Of a stretch of 13,688 nt of DNA, positions 8,366 to 13,688 are shown piece after piece. The notes under the pieces are model-generated. The model saw only the letters and a program-made list of their open reading frames with translations. It was not told where the DNA came from and searched no databases. The DNA is taken from NCBI GenBank assembly GCA_038213135.1, contig JBBQTQ010000078.1, positions 1-13,688 of the forward strand, in the 5' to 3' direction. Origin of the DNA: JBBQTQ01 sp038213135 (lineage in GTDB: Bacteria; Actinomycetota; Thermoleophilia; Gaiellales; Gaiellaceae). The translations under genes and the position numbers were made by a program. Position 1 is the first letter of the stretch. Every line of letters starts with the position of its first letter.

Positions 8366-9442
8366 GTGGAAGTCGCCCTCAAGATCTGGCGTTTCGACCC
8401 GGCGAGCGGCGAGCGGGCGCTGAAGCACTACGAGGTAGATGCACCCGAGTGGGCGTGCCTCCTCGACGTCCTCGACCTGATCAAGGACAAGGTCGACGGG
8501 ACGCTCGCCTACCGCAAGAGCTGTCGGATGATGATCTGCGGCTCGTGCGGAATGCGGATGGACGGCGCCGCGGTGCTCGCCTGCAAGGAGCGGATGCTGC
8601 CGATCGTCGAGCGCGGACACGTCCCCGTGATCTCGGCGATGGGGAACTTGCCGGTCGTCAAGGACCTCGTCGTCGACATGGAGCCGTTCTGGCAGAAGCT
8701 GCGCGCGATGAAGCCCTGGCTCGAGCCGGGCTACAAGGAGCCGGACGAGGACAAGGAGTTCCGCGTTGCGCAGGAGCAGATGAACGTGATCCACAAGGAG
8801 GCGCTTTGCATCAACTGTGGCTGCTGCGTCTCAGAGTGCAACGCGATGGAGTCGGATCCGGAGTTCCTCGGCCCGCAGGCCCTCGCCAAGGGGATGCGCT
8901 TCGTCGGCGACCCGCGCGACCAGCAGACCGTGGAGCGGCTCGAGGACTACAACTCCGAGCACGGGATCTGGGATTGCACGCGCTGCTACTTCTGCAATGA
9001 GCGCTGCCCGAAGGGGGTCGATCCCCGTGACGCGATCGCGAAGCTCGGCGCTGAGTCGGTGCGGCTCGGGATCGACCGCGACATGGGCGCGAAGCACGCG
9101 AAGTGGTTCGTCACCTCGGCGAAGACGACCGGCTGGTTGCGCGAGACGGAGCTCGTGCCGAAGACCCAGGGGGTCGTCTCCTCGATCAAGCAGATGAAGT
9201 TCGCGATGAGCCTGGCGCGCAAGGGCAAGGTGCCGCCGCCGTTCCCGCCGCACGTGGCGCCAGACGTGAAGGAGTCGCGCGCGCTCTACAACCTGGTCAA
9301 GCAGCAGGGGCGGGACGGCGCGCTCGGGATCGTCCAGGGCGAGAAGGCTCTGGCTCGGATCGAGTTCGCGGAGGAGCACGGATCGCGCAGGCTCGCGCCG
9401 GAGATCGAGCCGGGTGTCGAGCCGCCGGTGGCCGAAGGCTGA
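8366..9442 (+). CDS. sdhB: Succinate dehydrogenase/fumarate reductase iron-sulfur subunit, type E-like
   Basis: This 358-residue subunit carries electrons from the flavoprotein. The [2Fe-2S] domain has Cys53, Cys58, Cys61 and Cys73. The second domain has two complete C-x2-C-x2-C-x3-C sets: Cys148/151/154/158 and Cys204/207/210/214. In classical SdhB the place of Cys207 is taken by Ile, Val or a similar residue, and the centre there is [3Fe-4S]; the extra Cys predicts a second [4Fe-4S], as in archaeal type E enzymes. The protein is about 120 residues longer than E. coli SdhB (238). The excess is a basic C-terminal tail after about residue 240 that recalls HdrC-like proteins. Its stop codon overlaps the next start by one base (TGATG), which ties it to the CCG-domain subunit. 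No quinone-binding membrane subunit is encoded nearby. Confidence 0.93.
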   Translation: MEVALKIWRFDPASGERALKHYEVDAPEWACLLDVLDLIKDKVDGTLAYRKSCRMMICGSCGMRMDGAAVLACKERMLPIVERGHVPVISAMGNLPVVKDLVVDMEPFWQKLRAMKPWLEPGYKEPDEDKEFRVAQEQMNVIHKEALCINCGCCVSECNAMESDPEFLGPQALAKGMRFVGDPRDQQTVERLEDYNSEHGIWDCTRCYFCNERCPKGVDPRDAIAKLGAESVRLGIDRDMGAKHAKWFVTSAKTTGWLRETELVPKTQGVVSSIKQMKFAMSLARKGKVPPPFPPHVAPDVKESRALYNLVKQQGRDGALGIVQGEKALARIEFAEEHGSRRLAPEIEPGVEPPVAEG

Positions 9443-10326
9443 TGCGGCAGGTCGCGTATTACAAGGGCTGCCTCGCCTCGCTCTCGGCGAAGGAGCTCGA
9501 CTCCTCGACGCAGGCGCTTGCTCCGAAGCTCGGGCTCGATCTCGTCGAGCTGGAGTCGGTCACGTGCTGCGGCGCCGGCGACATTCACGAGGCGGAGCCG
9601 GACTACTACCTCCACCTGAACGCGCGGATCCTCGCCTACGGCGAAGCGACCGGCGCCGAGACGCTGCTGACGATCTGCAACGTCTGCACGCTGAACCTGC
9701 GGCAGGCGAACTGGCAGCTGAAGAACGACGACGCGCTGCGCGAGCGGGTCAGCGACAACCTCGAGTCGGTCGGCGCGCCGCGCTACAACGGCGGCATCGA
9801 GGTGCGGCACCTGCTCTGGGAGGTCGCCGAGGGCGAGGGCTACGAGCGGCTGAAGGAGGTCGCGCACCGCGGCCTCAAGGGCTTGAAGATCGCGCCGTTC
9901 TACGGCTGCCAGATCCTGCGGCCATCGAAGATCCTCGGCTTCGAAGATCCCGACCGGCCGTGGTCGCTCGAGGCGATCATCACTGCCTGCGGCGGCGAGC
10001 CGGTCGACTACCCGGCGAAGATCAAGTGCTGCGGCTTCCCGATCATCCAGGCCCGCGAGGAGACCGCGCTGGGCGAGCTGATCCAGCCGATCGAGCAGGC
10101 GATGGAGGCGGGCGCCGACGCGATCGTGACGCCGTGCCCCCTCTGCCATCTCTCACTGGATGCGTGGCAGCAGAAGCTCGAAAAGGTGACCGGCAAGACG
10201 TACGGAATGCCGATCATCCACCTCTCGCAGCTGATCGGCGTCGCGGCCGGGCTCGAGGAGTCGGAGCTGAAGTTCAAGCGGCACGTGGTCTCGGTCAAGC
10301 CCGTGCTCGAGAAGCTCGAAGCCTAA
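9442..10326 (+). CDS. sdhE: CCG-domain subunit (HdrB-like), SdhE-type partner of succinate dehydrogenase
   Basis: This 294-residue protein has two cysteine-rich CCG domains. Domain 1 has Cys10, Cys42-Cys43-Gly44 and Cys79-x2-Cys82. Domain 2 has Cys156, Cys196-Cys197-Gly198 and Cys232-x2-Cys235. In HdrB of methanogens such motifs hold non-cubane [4Fe-4S] clusters that act on a disulfide. In type E succinate dehydrogenases and methylmenaquinol:fumarate reductase the SdhE/MfrE subunit passes electrons between the iron-sulfur subunit and quinone at the membrane surface. There are no membrane helices. The ATG overlaps the sdhB stop by one base, so the two are surely co-expressed. The symbol is used in the archaeal/type E sense, not for the unrelated flavinylation factor SdhE. 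A heterodisulfide- or thiol-linked role, as in thiol:fumarate reductase TfrB, is the main alternative. Confidence 0.9.
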   Translation: MRQVAYYKGCLASLSAKELDSSTQALAPKLGLDLVELESVTCCGAGDIHEAEPDYYLHLNARILAYGEATGAETLLTICNVCTLNLRQANWQLKNDDALRERVSDNLESVGAPRYNGGIEVRHLLWEVAEGEGYERLKEVAHRGLKGLKIAPFYGCQILRPSKILGFEDPDRPWSLEAIITACGGEPVDYPAKIKCCGFPIIQAREETALGELIQPIEQAMEAGADAIVTPCPLCHLSLDAWQQKLEKVTGKTYGMPIIHLSQLIGVAAGLEESELKFKRHVVSVKPVLEKLEA

Positions 10327-10343
10327 CCGGTGACAGTCACCGG
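10327..10343 (+). terminator. Palindromic hairpin directly after sdhE
   Basis: CCGGTGACAGTCACCGG starts on the base after the sdhE stop codon. It is a perfect odd palindrome (8+1+8), giving at least a six-base-pair stem with a five-base loop. There is no T-tract, which is common for actinobacterial hairpins. It probably helps end the cluster's transcript, or protects its 3' end. Confidence 0.5.
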
Positions 10344-10422
10344 GTAGGCGCCGATCTCGCGCCTACGCAGGGAGTTCTCGCGCGACCGTGGCCCGGGCGG
10401 ACGGGTGCCCTGTGACAGTCAC
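10330..10422. repeat. Two copies of the palindrome core GTGACAGTCAC
   Basis: The 11-base core GTGACAGTCAC occurs at 10330-10340 and again at 10412-10422, 82 bases apart. Each copy is extended by flanking complementary bases (CCG...CGG at the first, CT...AG at the second). I see no third copy in the window. It may be a binding site or part of a family of intergenic palindromes. Confidence 0.55.
10344..10366. terminator. Second hairpin between convergent genes
   Basis: GTAGGCGC and GCGCCTAC form a perfect eight-base-pair stem around a seven-base loop, next to the first hairpin. Its place between the convergent sdhE and collagen-like genes suits a terminator serving both strands. No T-tract is present on either side. 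Confidence 0.5.
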
Positions 10423-10441
10423 AGTGAGCGGCCGAAACGGA

Positions 10442-11485
10442 CTAGGCGCTTGCGGACAGCCAGGCCATCGAGGCCTGCGGCGTCGCATTCAGCCCGGCGC
10501 CAGAGTCCTGCGTGGCGACGAACGTGACGACGTCGTTCGCCGCCAGCTTCAGGACTGCAGCAACGTTCGAGTTATCCGAGAGGGCGCTGCCGGCCTTGAC
10601 CGTCGCGCCGACGGCTGCCGTGGCCCCGTTGACCTGGATTACTAGGGTGCGGGTGTTGGTCGCGTTCGAGGCCCAGGAGACCGAGGCTGCGATCGTGTAG
10701 ACGCCGGCGGTCGTGGCGACGAGGTTGCCGGTGCTCGCCGAGTTGCTGTGCATCCCGGCCACTGTCTTGAAGGACTCGGTGTTGAAGGTCAGTACCGTCG
10801 AGACGCCGCTCGGGATCGACTCGGCCACGTTCGTGACACCGACGGCGGGGAAGGAGGCGAGCTTCGCCGTCGTGACGCTGCCGTCCGTGAGGTCGCTTGT
10901 CTGGACGGCGTTGGCGGCGAGCGCCGTGCTGCCAACCGAGCCCGTGCCGAGCTTGGCGGCCGTCACAGAACCGTCCGCGAGCTTCCCGGTCGTGACAGCG
11001 CCGTCGGCGAGTTGCGTGGTGCCGACGTTGCCGTCGGCGATCTTTGCGCTCGTCACGGAGGCGTCGTTGAGCTTGGTGGTCGTCACCTTGAGGTTGCCGA
11101 TCGTCAGGGTCGGCCAAGTTCCCGTGAGATCTCCTGCTGCGGAGCCCGAGATGCCTGCGGCACCGGGCGCTCCGGTCGCTCCGGTCGGACCGGCGGGGCC
11201 GGTCAGGCCCATCGGCCCGGCGGAACCCTGAGCGCCTGTCGGCCCGGTGGGGCCGCGGAAGATCGTGCCCGCCTTGAAGTTCGCAGCCGTCAGGCTGCCC
11301 GGCTTCACCTTCGAGGCCGTGACGGCGCCGTTCTTGAGCTGCATCGTGCCGACGCTAGAAGCCGGCAGGACGTTGCTGACGACGGCGTAGCTCGTACCTC
11401 CGAGCGACATGAAGAGCGCGATCGACGCGATCACGGTCGCGGGCGAGATCCGCAGCCGGCGCACGGCTGTCAGGGGCCTGCTCAC
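10442..11485 (-). CDS. Collagen-like surface protein with decapeptide repeats and a C1q-like C-terminal domain
   Basis: This 347-residue protein is probably exported. A basic start leads into a hydrophobic helix at about 13-36 ending near TSYAVV (signal peptide or anchor). Next come ten-residue repeats at about 44-75, eleven Gly-x-y triplets at about 78-111, and eight more ten-residue units at about 134-211 of the form V-T-x-x-K-L-x-D-G-S. The last 130 residues are beta-rich with conserved NTESF, GVYTIAASVSW and QVNG segments, like C1q/TNF-type jelly rolls that trimerise. No catalytic residues are seen; a filament, spore-coat or envelope role is plausible. The start is taken as GTG 11485; GTG 11464 is an alternative, and neither has a clear ribosome site. 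It is divergent from the metallophosphoesterase and convergent with sdhE. Confidence 0.85.
   Translation of the reverse strand: MSRPLTAVRRLRISPATVIASIALFMSLGGTSYAVVSNVLPASSVGTMQLKNGAVTASKVKPGSLTAANFKAGTIFRGPTGPTGAQGSAGPMGLTGPAGPTGATGAPGAAGISGSAAGDLTGTWPTLTIGNLKVTTTKLNDASVTSAKIADGNVGTTQLADGAVTTGKLADGSVTAAKLGTGSVGSTALAANAVQTSDLTDGSVTTAKLASFPAVGVTNVAESIPSGVSTVLTFNTESFKTVAGMHSNSASTGNLVATTAGVYTIAASVSWASNATNTRTLVIQVNGATAAVGATVKAGSALSDNSNVAAVLKLAANDVVTFVATQDSGAGLNATPQASMAWLSASA
10853..11086 (-). repeat. Eight tandem ten-residue (about 30-base) repeats
   Basis: Within the collagen-like gene, codons here spell units such as VTSAKIADGN, VTTGKLADGS and VTAAKLGTGS, with a strict ten-residue period except in the last unit. 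The DNA units are similar but not identical. A shorter run of the same period lies before the collagen triplets. Confidence 0.8.
11153..11254 (-). repeat. Collagen-like Gly-x-y triplet tract
   Basis: Eleven successive Gly-x-y triplets, rich in Pro, Thr and Ala (GPTGPTGAQGSAGPMGLTGP and on). The run is short compared with animal collagens, but long enough to support a bacterial triple helix when a trimerising domain follows. Confidence 0.8.
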
Positions 11486-11524
11486 GCGTCTGGTATCGGC
11501 ATCCCGGCACAGGGCTTTAGCCGC

Positions 11525-11530
11525 TACGGT
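11525..11530 (+). promoter_or_regulatory. -10-like element TACGGT before the metallophosphoesterase
   Basis: TACGGT is followed by seven bases and then ATG 11538. It fits the leaderless arrangement seen at the other host genes and supports this start codon. It lies in the 52-base divergent gap shared with the collagen-like gene. Confidence 0.45.
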
Positions 11531-11537
11531 CGAGGCG

Positions 11538-12335
11538 ATGGTGCGTTTCCTGAAAGGAGCTGCCGCTGCCGCCGCCGGATCGGTCGCCTGGGGCTGGTTC
11601 GAGGCGGGCTGGGTGCGCTTCGCAGAGCTCGAGCTCGAGCTGCCGCGTCTGCCCCGCCAGCTCGACGGGCTCCGGATCGCCCATCTCTCGGACTTCCACC
11701 TCGGGATTCCCTCGCGCGGGACCCATGCCGTGCGCGCGGCCGTGGACTGGGTGCGCGCACGCCGCCCGGACCTCGTGGTCGTGACGGGCGACCTCGTCAC
11801 GCGACCTCCGGGCGACGAGCTCCTCGCCGCCCTCCTTCGCTCGCTTCCCGACTGCTACGCAATCCTCGGCAACCACGACTTCGCCGTCACGCGAGATCCA
11901 TTCTCCGTTCCGGTCGAGCTGCCCGACCTTTCGCCGGCGACGCTGCTCGTCGACGACGGCCGCCTCGTCGAGCTACGCGGTCGCCCGGTCTGGATCGCCG
12001 GCCTGGATCCACGTTCGCGCGGCCGGGAGCCGGACCTGAGCCGTGACGCCGACCTGACGATTCTCCTCTCGCACTTCCCGACCGTGCTTCCCCGCCTGCT
12101 GGCCGACTCGTTCGACCTCGTCCTCGCCGGCCACATGCACGACGGCCAGATCTGCGTCCCGTATCCCGGAGGCAAGCTGCGCCTCGCCCACCCGAGCGCT
12201 CGCTACACGCGAGGCGTCTATCGCAGCGGCGCCACCGTGATGCACGTCTCCCCGGGGCTTGGGACGACGTTCGTGCCCTTCCGCTTCTGCGCGCGGCCGG
12301 AGGCGACCGAGCTCGTCCTACACTGCCCGCGATGA
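11538..12335 (+). CDS. Membrane-anchored metallophosphoesterase, YkuE-like
   Basis: This 265-residue calcineurin-like phosphoesterase has all the metal-binding motifs: Asp52-x-His54 (LSDFHLG), Gly84-Asp85, Gly111-Asn112-His113-Asp114, His179 (LLSHFP), and Gly198-His199-Met200-His201. These would hold a dinuclear metal centre. Residues 5-20 are hydrophobic and probably anchor the protein, with the catalytic domain outside, as in YkuE-type enzymes. The family includes phosphodiesterases and lipid pyrophosphatases; the substrate is not evident here. The ATG at 11538 is chosen because it follows a -10-like TACGGT by seven bases and gives a normal family N-terminus; the frame stays open further upstream. 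The stop overlaps the start of the GNAT-like gene by four bases. Confidence 0.9.
   Translation: MVRFLKGAAAAAAGSVAWGWFEAGWVRFAELELELPRLPRQLDGLRIAHLSDFHLGIPSRGTHAVRAAVDWVRARRPDLVVVTGDLVTRPPGDELLAALLRSLPDCYAILGNHDFAVTRDPFSVPVELPDLSPATLLVDDGRLVELRGRPVWIAGLDPRSRGREPDLSRDADLTILLSHFPTVLPRLLADSFDLVLAGHMHDGQICVPYPGGKLRLAHPSARYTRGVYRSGATVMHVSPGLGTTFVPFRFCARPEATELVLHCPR
12319..12324 (+). promoter_or_regulatory. -10-like element TACACT before the GNAT-like gene
   Basis: TACACT lies seven bases before ATG 12332, inside the end of the metallophosphoesterase gene. It could add a separate leaderless transcript for the GNAT-like gene besides the co-transcript implied by the four-base overlap. Confidence 0.35.
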
Positions 12336-12955
12336 CGAGTCGCGTCGCAGGGCTGACGTACGCCACGATCGAGACGGCGCCGACCGTCTGCCACGACTGC
12401 ATCTGGTGGCAGAGCCGCGGCTCGCGGAGCCCGGACAAGCGTCGCTGGATCGAGAAGGCCGAGGACAGCTGGGGCGCGTGGGGCGCGATCTACTACGACG
12501 ACGACGGCCGCGTGCTCGGCTCGATGCAATACGGGCCGGCCGCGCTCTTCCCGCGCGCCGCCGGCCTCCCGGCCGGTCCGCCTTCCGACGACGCCGTGCT
12601 CGTCACCTGCGCCTATCTGGTCGAGCCCTCGACGCCGTGGGTGATGCAGTCGCTCTTCCTGACCGCGATCGGCGAGGCCCGCGAGCGCGGCGCGAAGGCG
12701 CTCGAAGCGTTCGCGTACCGCCACCCGGAGGGCGAGACTGCCCGCGAGCGCTTCCACGTCCACCGGACGATCTTCCCGCGCGACTTCCTCGCCGACTTCG
12801 GCTTCCAGACCTTGAGGGTGGCAGGCAGGGTGGAACTGTCGCGGCTGGAGCTCGCGGGCCTGCAGCCCGTCGCAGAGGGTTCCCGCTCGAAGGTCCTGCG
12901 ACTCGTCAAGGAGGCGTTCTTCCCGACGCCCGTGCCCGCGCCGCGAGGACCCTAA
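12332..12955 (+). CDS. GNAT-like acetyltransferase, probably without a normal acetyl-CoA loop
   Basis: This 207-residue protein resembles an actinobacterial GNAT group that starts with a Cys-x2-Cys-x-Trp-Trp motif (here Cys20-x2-Cys23-Ile-Trp-Trp). Other shared marks are the GWG-like turn at 47-51, the beta hairpin around GSMQYGPAALFPR (63-75), the SDDAVLVTCAYLVEP strand (85-99), the helix at about 104-120, and the late DFLADFGFQTLR segment (151-162). In normal GNAT enzymes the strand is followed by an R/Q-x-x-G-x-G/A loop that binds the pyrophosphate of acetyl-CoA. Here that place reads STPWVMQS (100-107) and lacks those glycines. The protein may bind CoA differently, or may have lost catalysis. 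It is coupled to the phosphoesterase gene by an ATGA overlap. The substrate is unknown. Confidence 0.72.
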   Translation: MTSRVAGLTYATIETAPTVCHDCIWWQSRGSRSPDKRRWIEKAEDSWGAWGAIYYDDDGRVLGSMQYGPAALFPRAAGLPAGPPSDDAVLVTCAYLVEPSTPWVMQSLFLTAIGEARERGAKALEAFAYRHPEGETARERFHVHRTIFPRDFLADFGFQTLRVAGRVELSRLELAGLQPVAEGSRSKVLRLVKEAFFPTPVPAPRGP

Positions 12956-12961
12956 GACTCA

Positions 12962-13012
12962 CTCTCAAAGATGACTCACGCGCTGCCCCAGCGGCCCGTG
13001 CTCATTTGAGAG
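12962..13012 (+). terminator. Long imperfect hairpin after the GNAT-like gene
   Basis: Four stem blocks nest in order: CTCTCAA with TTGAGAG, ATGA with TCAT, CACG with CGTG, and CGCTG with CAGCG around a CCC loop. That is 20 base pairs in 51 bases, with small bulges between blocks. It starts seven bases past the stop codon and ends 45 bases before the next gene. It has no T-tract. It is most likely a terminator or a 3' stabilising element; a structured leader for the next gene is also possible. Confidence 0.5.
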
Positions 13013-13057
13013 GGGCTCTAAAGCCGGGAGCCGCGTTTCGCCGATGGATCCCCCGGT

Positions 13058-13552
13058 ATGGGGATGCGAGGGCTTATCGCAATCGCGGCCATGGTGGCTG
13101 GCGTGTTCCTGCTCTTCCGGACCGTTGGCGTACGACCGGCTGAACGCTCGGTGCGTCAGGTGAGCCTGCAGACGCCCGCGGCGGTCGTCGCCGTGTCACC
13201 GGCGCCGCGCCGGGCTGCCGTTCGTCCTCGTCCCGCTCGCCGCCCCGTTCTCCAGGTCGCGCTTGCACGTACAGCCGTCGTTCCGATGCGGCAGCCGCGC
13301 GCGCCGGTCGTGCACGCCCAGCCCCACCGAGCGCACGCGCGTCCCCTGGCGCCGCCCAAGCCGGTGAGCTCGGCGGCGCGCCTGAGCGGTCCGCCGCCGG
13401 CGCCTGTCTCCGCCCCACAGCCTCCGCCCATCCCTGCACCTACCGCACCCGAGCCGGCAGCAGCCGCGCCCGCACCGCCCTCTTTGCCGGTCTCGGTCCC
13501 CAGCGTGGCACTCCCCGAGCCGCCGCCGCTGCCGCCGGTGCCGTTGCCCTAG
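13058..13552 (+). CDS. Pro/Ala/Arg-rich exported or membrane-anchored protein, probably cut by the right-hand insertion sequence
   Basis: This 164-residue open frame starts with one hydrophobic helix at about 5-20 (signal anchor). An Arg/Pro/Ala-rich middle and a nearly pure Pro/Ala/Ser tail from about 120 onward follow. No domain is recognisable; such sequence is typical of disordered linkers that cross the cell wall. ATG 13058 is used; ATG 13064 is an equal alternative, and neither has a good ribosome site. The stop codon TAG at 13550-13552 lies inside the terminal repeat of the insertion sequence starting at 13548. The true protein therefore probably went on past this point before the insertion. 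Coding is supported by the hydrophobic start and reading-frame length, but composition bias in GC-rich DNA can produce such frames. Confidence 0.5.
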   Translation: MGMRGLIAIAAMVAGVFLLFRTVGVRPAERSVRQVSLQTPAAVVAVSPAPRRAAVRPRPARRPVLQVALARTAVVPMRQPRAPVVHAQPHRAHARPLAPPKPVSSAARLSGPPPAPVSAPQPPPIPAPTAPEPAAAAPAPPSLPVSVPSVALPEPPPLPPVPLP

Positions 13553-13561
13553 ATGCTTGAT
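13548..13561 (+). repeat. Terminal inverted repeat, transposase-end side
   Basis: CCTAGATGCTTGAT matches the minus-strand sequence of 126-139 in 12 of 14 positions. It contains the TAG that ends the Pro-rich reading frame. Confidence 0.6.
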
Positions 13562-13564
13562 CGG

Positions 13565-13688
13565 TTAATGCCCGTAGGCGGTGAGGGCGCGGTGTGGTTG
13601 GCCGAGTTGCCAGTTGAGGTGGATGGCGGCGTTGAGGGCGAGGATGCGGGCGGCGATGCGGCAGAGCAGCCCGGCTGGTGTCTTGGCG
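13565..13688 (-). CDS. Transposase, C-terminal fragment (IS982-like)
   Basis: On the minus strand the frame enters from the window edge and stops at TAA (13567-13565) after 40 residues. It begins AKTPAGLLCRIAARILALNA and ends HRALTAYGH. The pattern of T-P-A-G, a basic residue, A-R-I-L-A-L-x-A-A-I-x-x-N-W, and an ending in L-x-A-Y-x-H is typical of the last part of IS982-type DDE transposases in actinobacteria. The catalytic acidic residues lie outside the window. The fragment pairs in type and orientation with the N-terminal fragment at the left edge. Confidence 0.68.
   Translation of the reverse strand, partial: AKTPAGLLCRIAARILALNAAIHLNWQLGQPHRALTAYGH

Larger units (their letters stand above)
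13548..13688 (-). mobile_element. 3' end of an IS982-like insertion sequence, cut by the window edge
   Basis: This 141-base stretch holds a terminal repeat at 13548-13561 and the last 40 codons of a transposase on the minus strand. The outer limit is set where the match to the repeat at 126-139 begins. The orientation is the same as that of the element at the left edge. Confidence 0.68.

Noticed and set aside
9442..10326. Glycolate oxidase or lactate utilisation (GlpC/LutA-like) CCG protein
   Set aside because: Those share the CCG domain, but the one-base overlap with an SdhB that has the matching extra cysteine favours an SdhE/MfrE-type subunit.
10853..11086. CRISPR-like array from the 30-base periodicity
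   Set aside because: The period comes from protein decapeptide repeats in an open reading frame. The units vary throughout and there are no constant repeats with unique spacers.
11486..11800. N-terminal extension of the collagen-like protein across the metallophosphoesterase gene
   Set aside because: These codons lie antisense to clearly coding sequence and give low-complexity Arg/Ser/Ala residues before a good signal segment. GTG 11485 is the sensible start.

Overview
The window is high-GC DNA (about two thirds G+C by eye) with tightly packed genes, many GTG starts and several start/stop overlaps. It looks like an actinobacterium. The collagen-like/decapeptide-repeat surface protein, the Cys-x2-Cys-Trp-Trp GNAT-like protein and the anchor-less succinate dehydrogenase suggest the Thermoleophilia (Gaiellales/Solirubrobacterales), possibly an uncultured one. 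That placement is inference; no rRNA or other marker gene is present.

Layout. Both edges lie inside the same kind of insertion sequence, read on the minus strand. Bases 1-139 hold the 5' end of an IS982-like transposase gene and one terminal repeat. Bases 13548-13688 hold the 3' end of such a gene and the matching terminal repeat. Between them, from left to right: a secreted S53 (sedolisin) peptidase (minus); a divergent, overlapping pair of related membrane proteins, the second carrying TPR-like repeats (plus); ATP-dependent PEP carboxykinase pckA; a succinate dehydrogenase/fumarate reductase cluster (flavoprotein, a lipoprotein wedged in, iron-sulfur subunit, and a CCG-domain subunit related to heterodisulfide reductase HdrB); a convergent gene for a collagen-like, C1q-like surface protein (minus); a metallophosphoesterase and a GNAT-like protein in an overlapping pair (plus); and a short Pro/Ala/Arg-rich exported or anchored protein that runs into the right-hand insertion sequence.

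How the genes fit together. pckA and the succinate dehydrogenase genes form the metabolic core: succinate to fumarate in the TCA cycle (or the reverse), and oxaloacetate to PEP for gluconeogenesis. The dehydrogenase is the unusual part. It has no SdhC/SdhD membrane subunits here. It has an HdrB-like subunit with two complete CCG cysteine motifs, and its iron-sulfur subunit has an extra cysteine at the position that normally makes centre S3 a [3Fe-4S] cluster. These are the marks of the 'type E' or non-classical enzyme known from Sulfolobus-type archaea and from epsilonproteobacterial methylmenaquinol:fumarate reductase.

Regulatory reading. Six start codons sit 6 to 9 bases after a TAnnnT hexamer, the actinobacterial -10 element. 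This suggests that much of the window is transcribed as leaderless mRNA, and it helps fix the starts. The insertion sequence instead has a strong AGGAGG ribosome binding site. Hairpins fill the gap after the dehydrogenase cluster and the gap after the GNAT-like gene. I found no tRNA, rRNA, CRISPR array or riboswitch.
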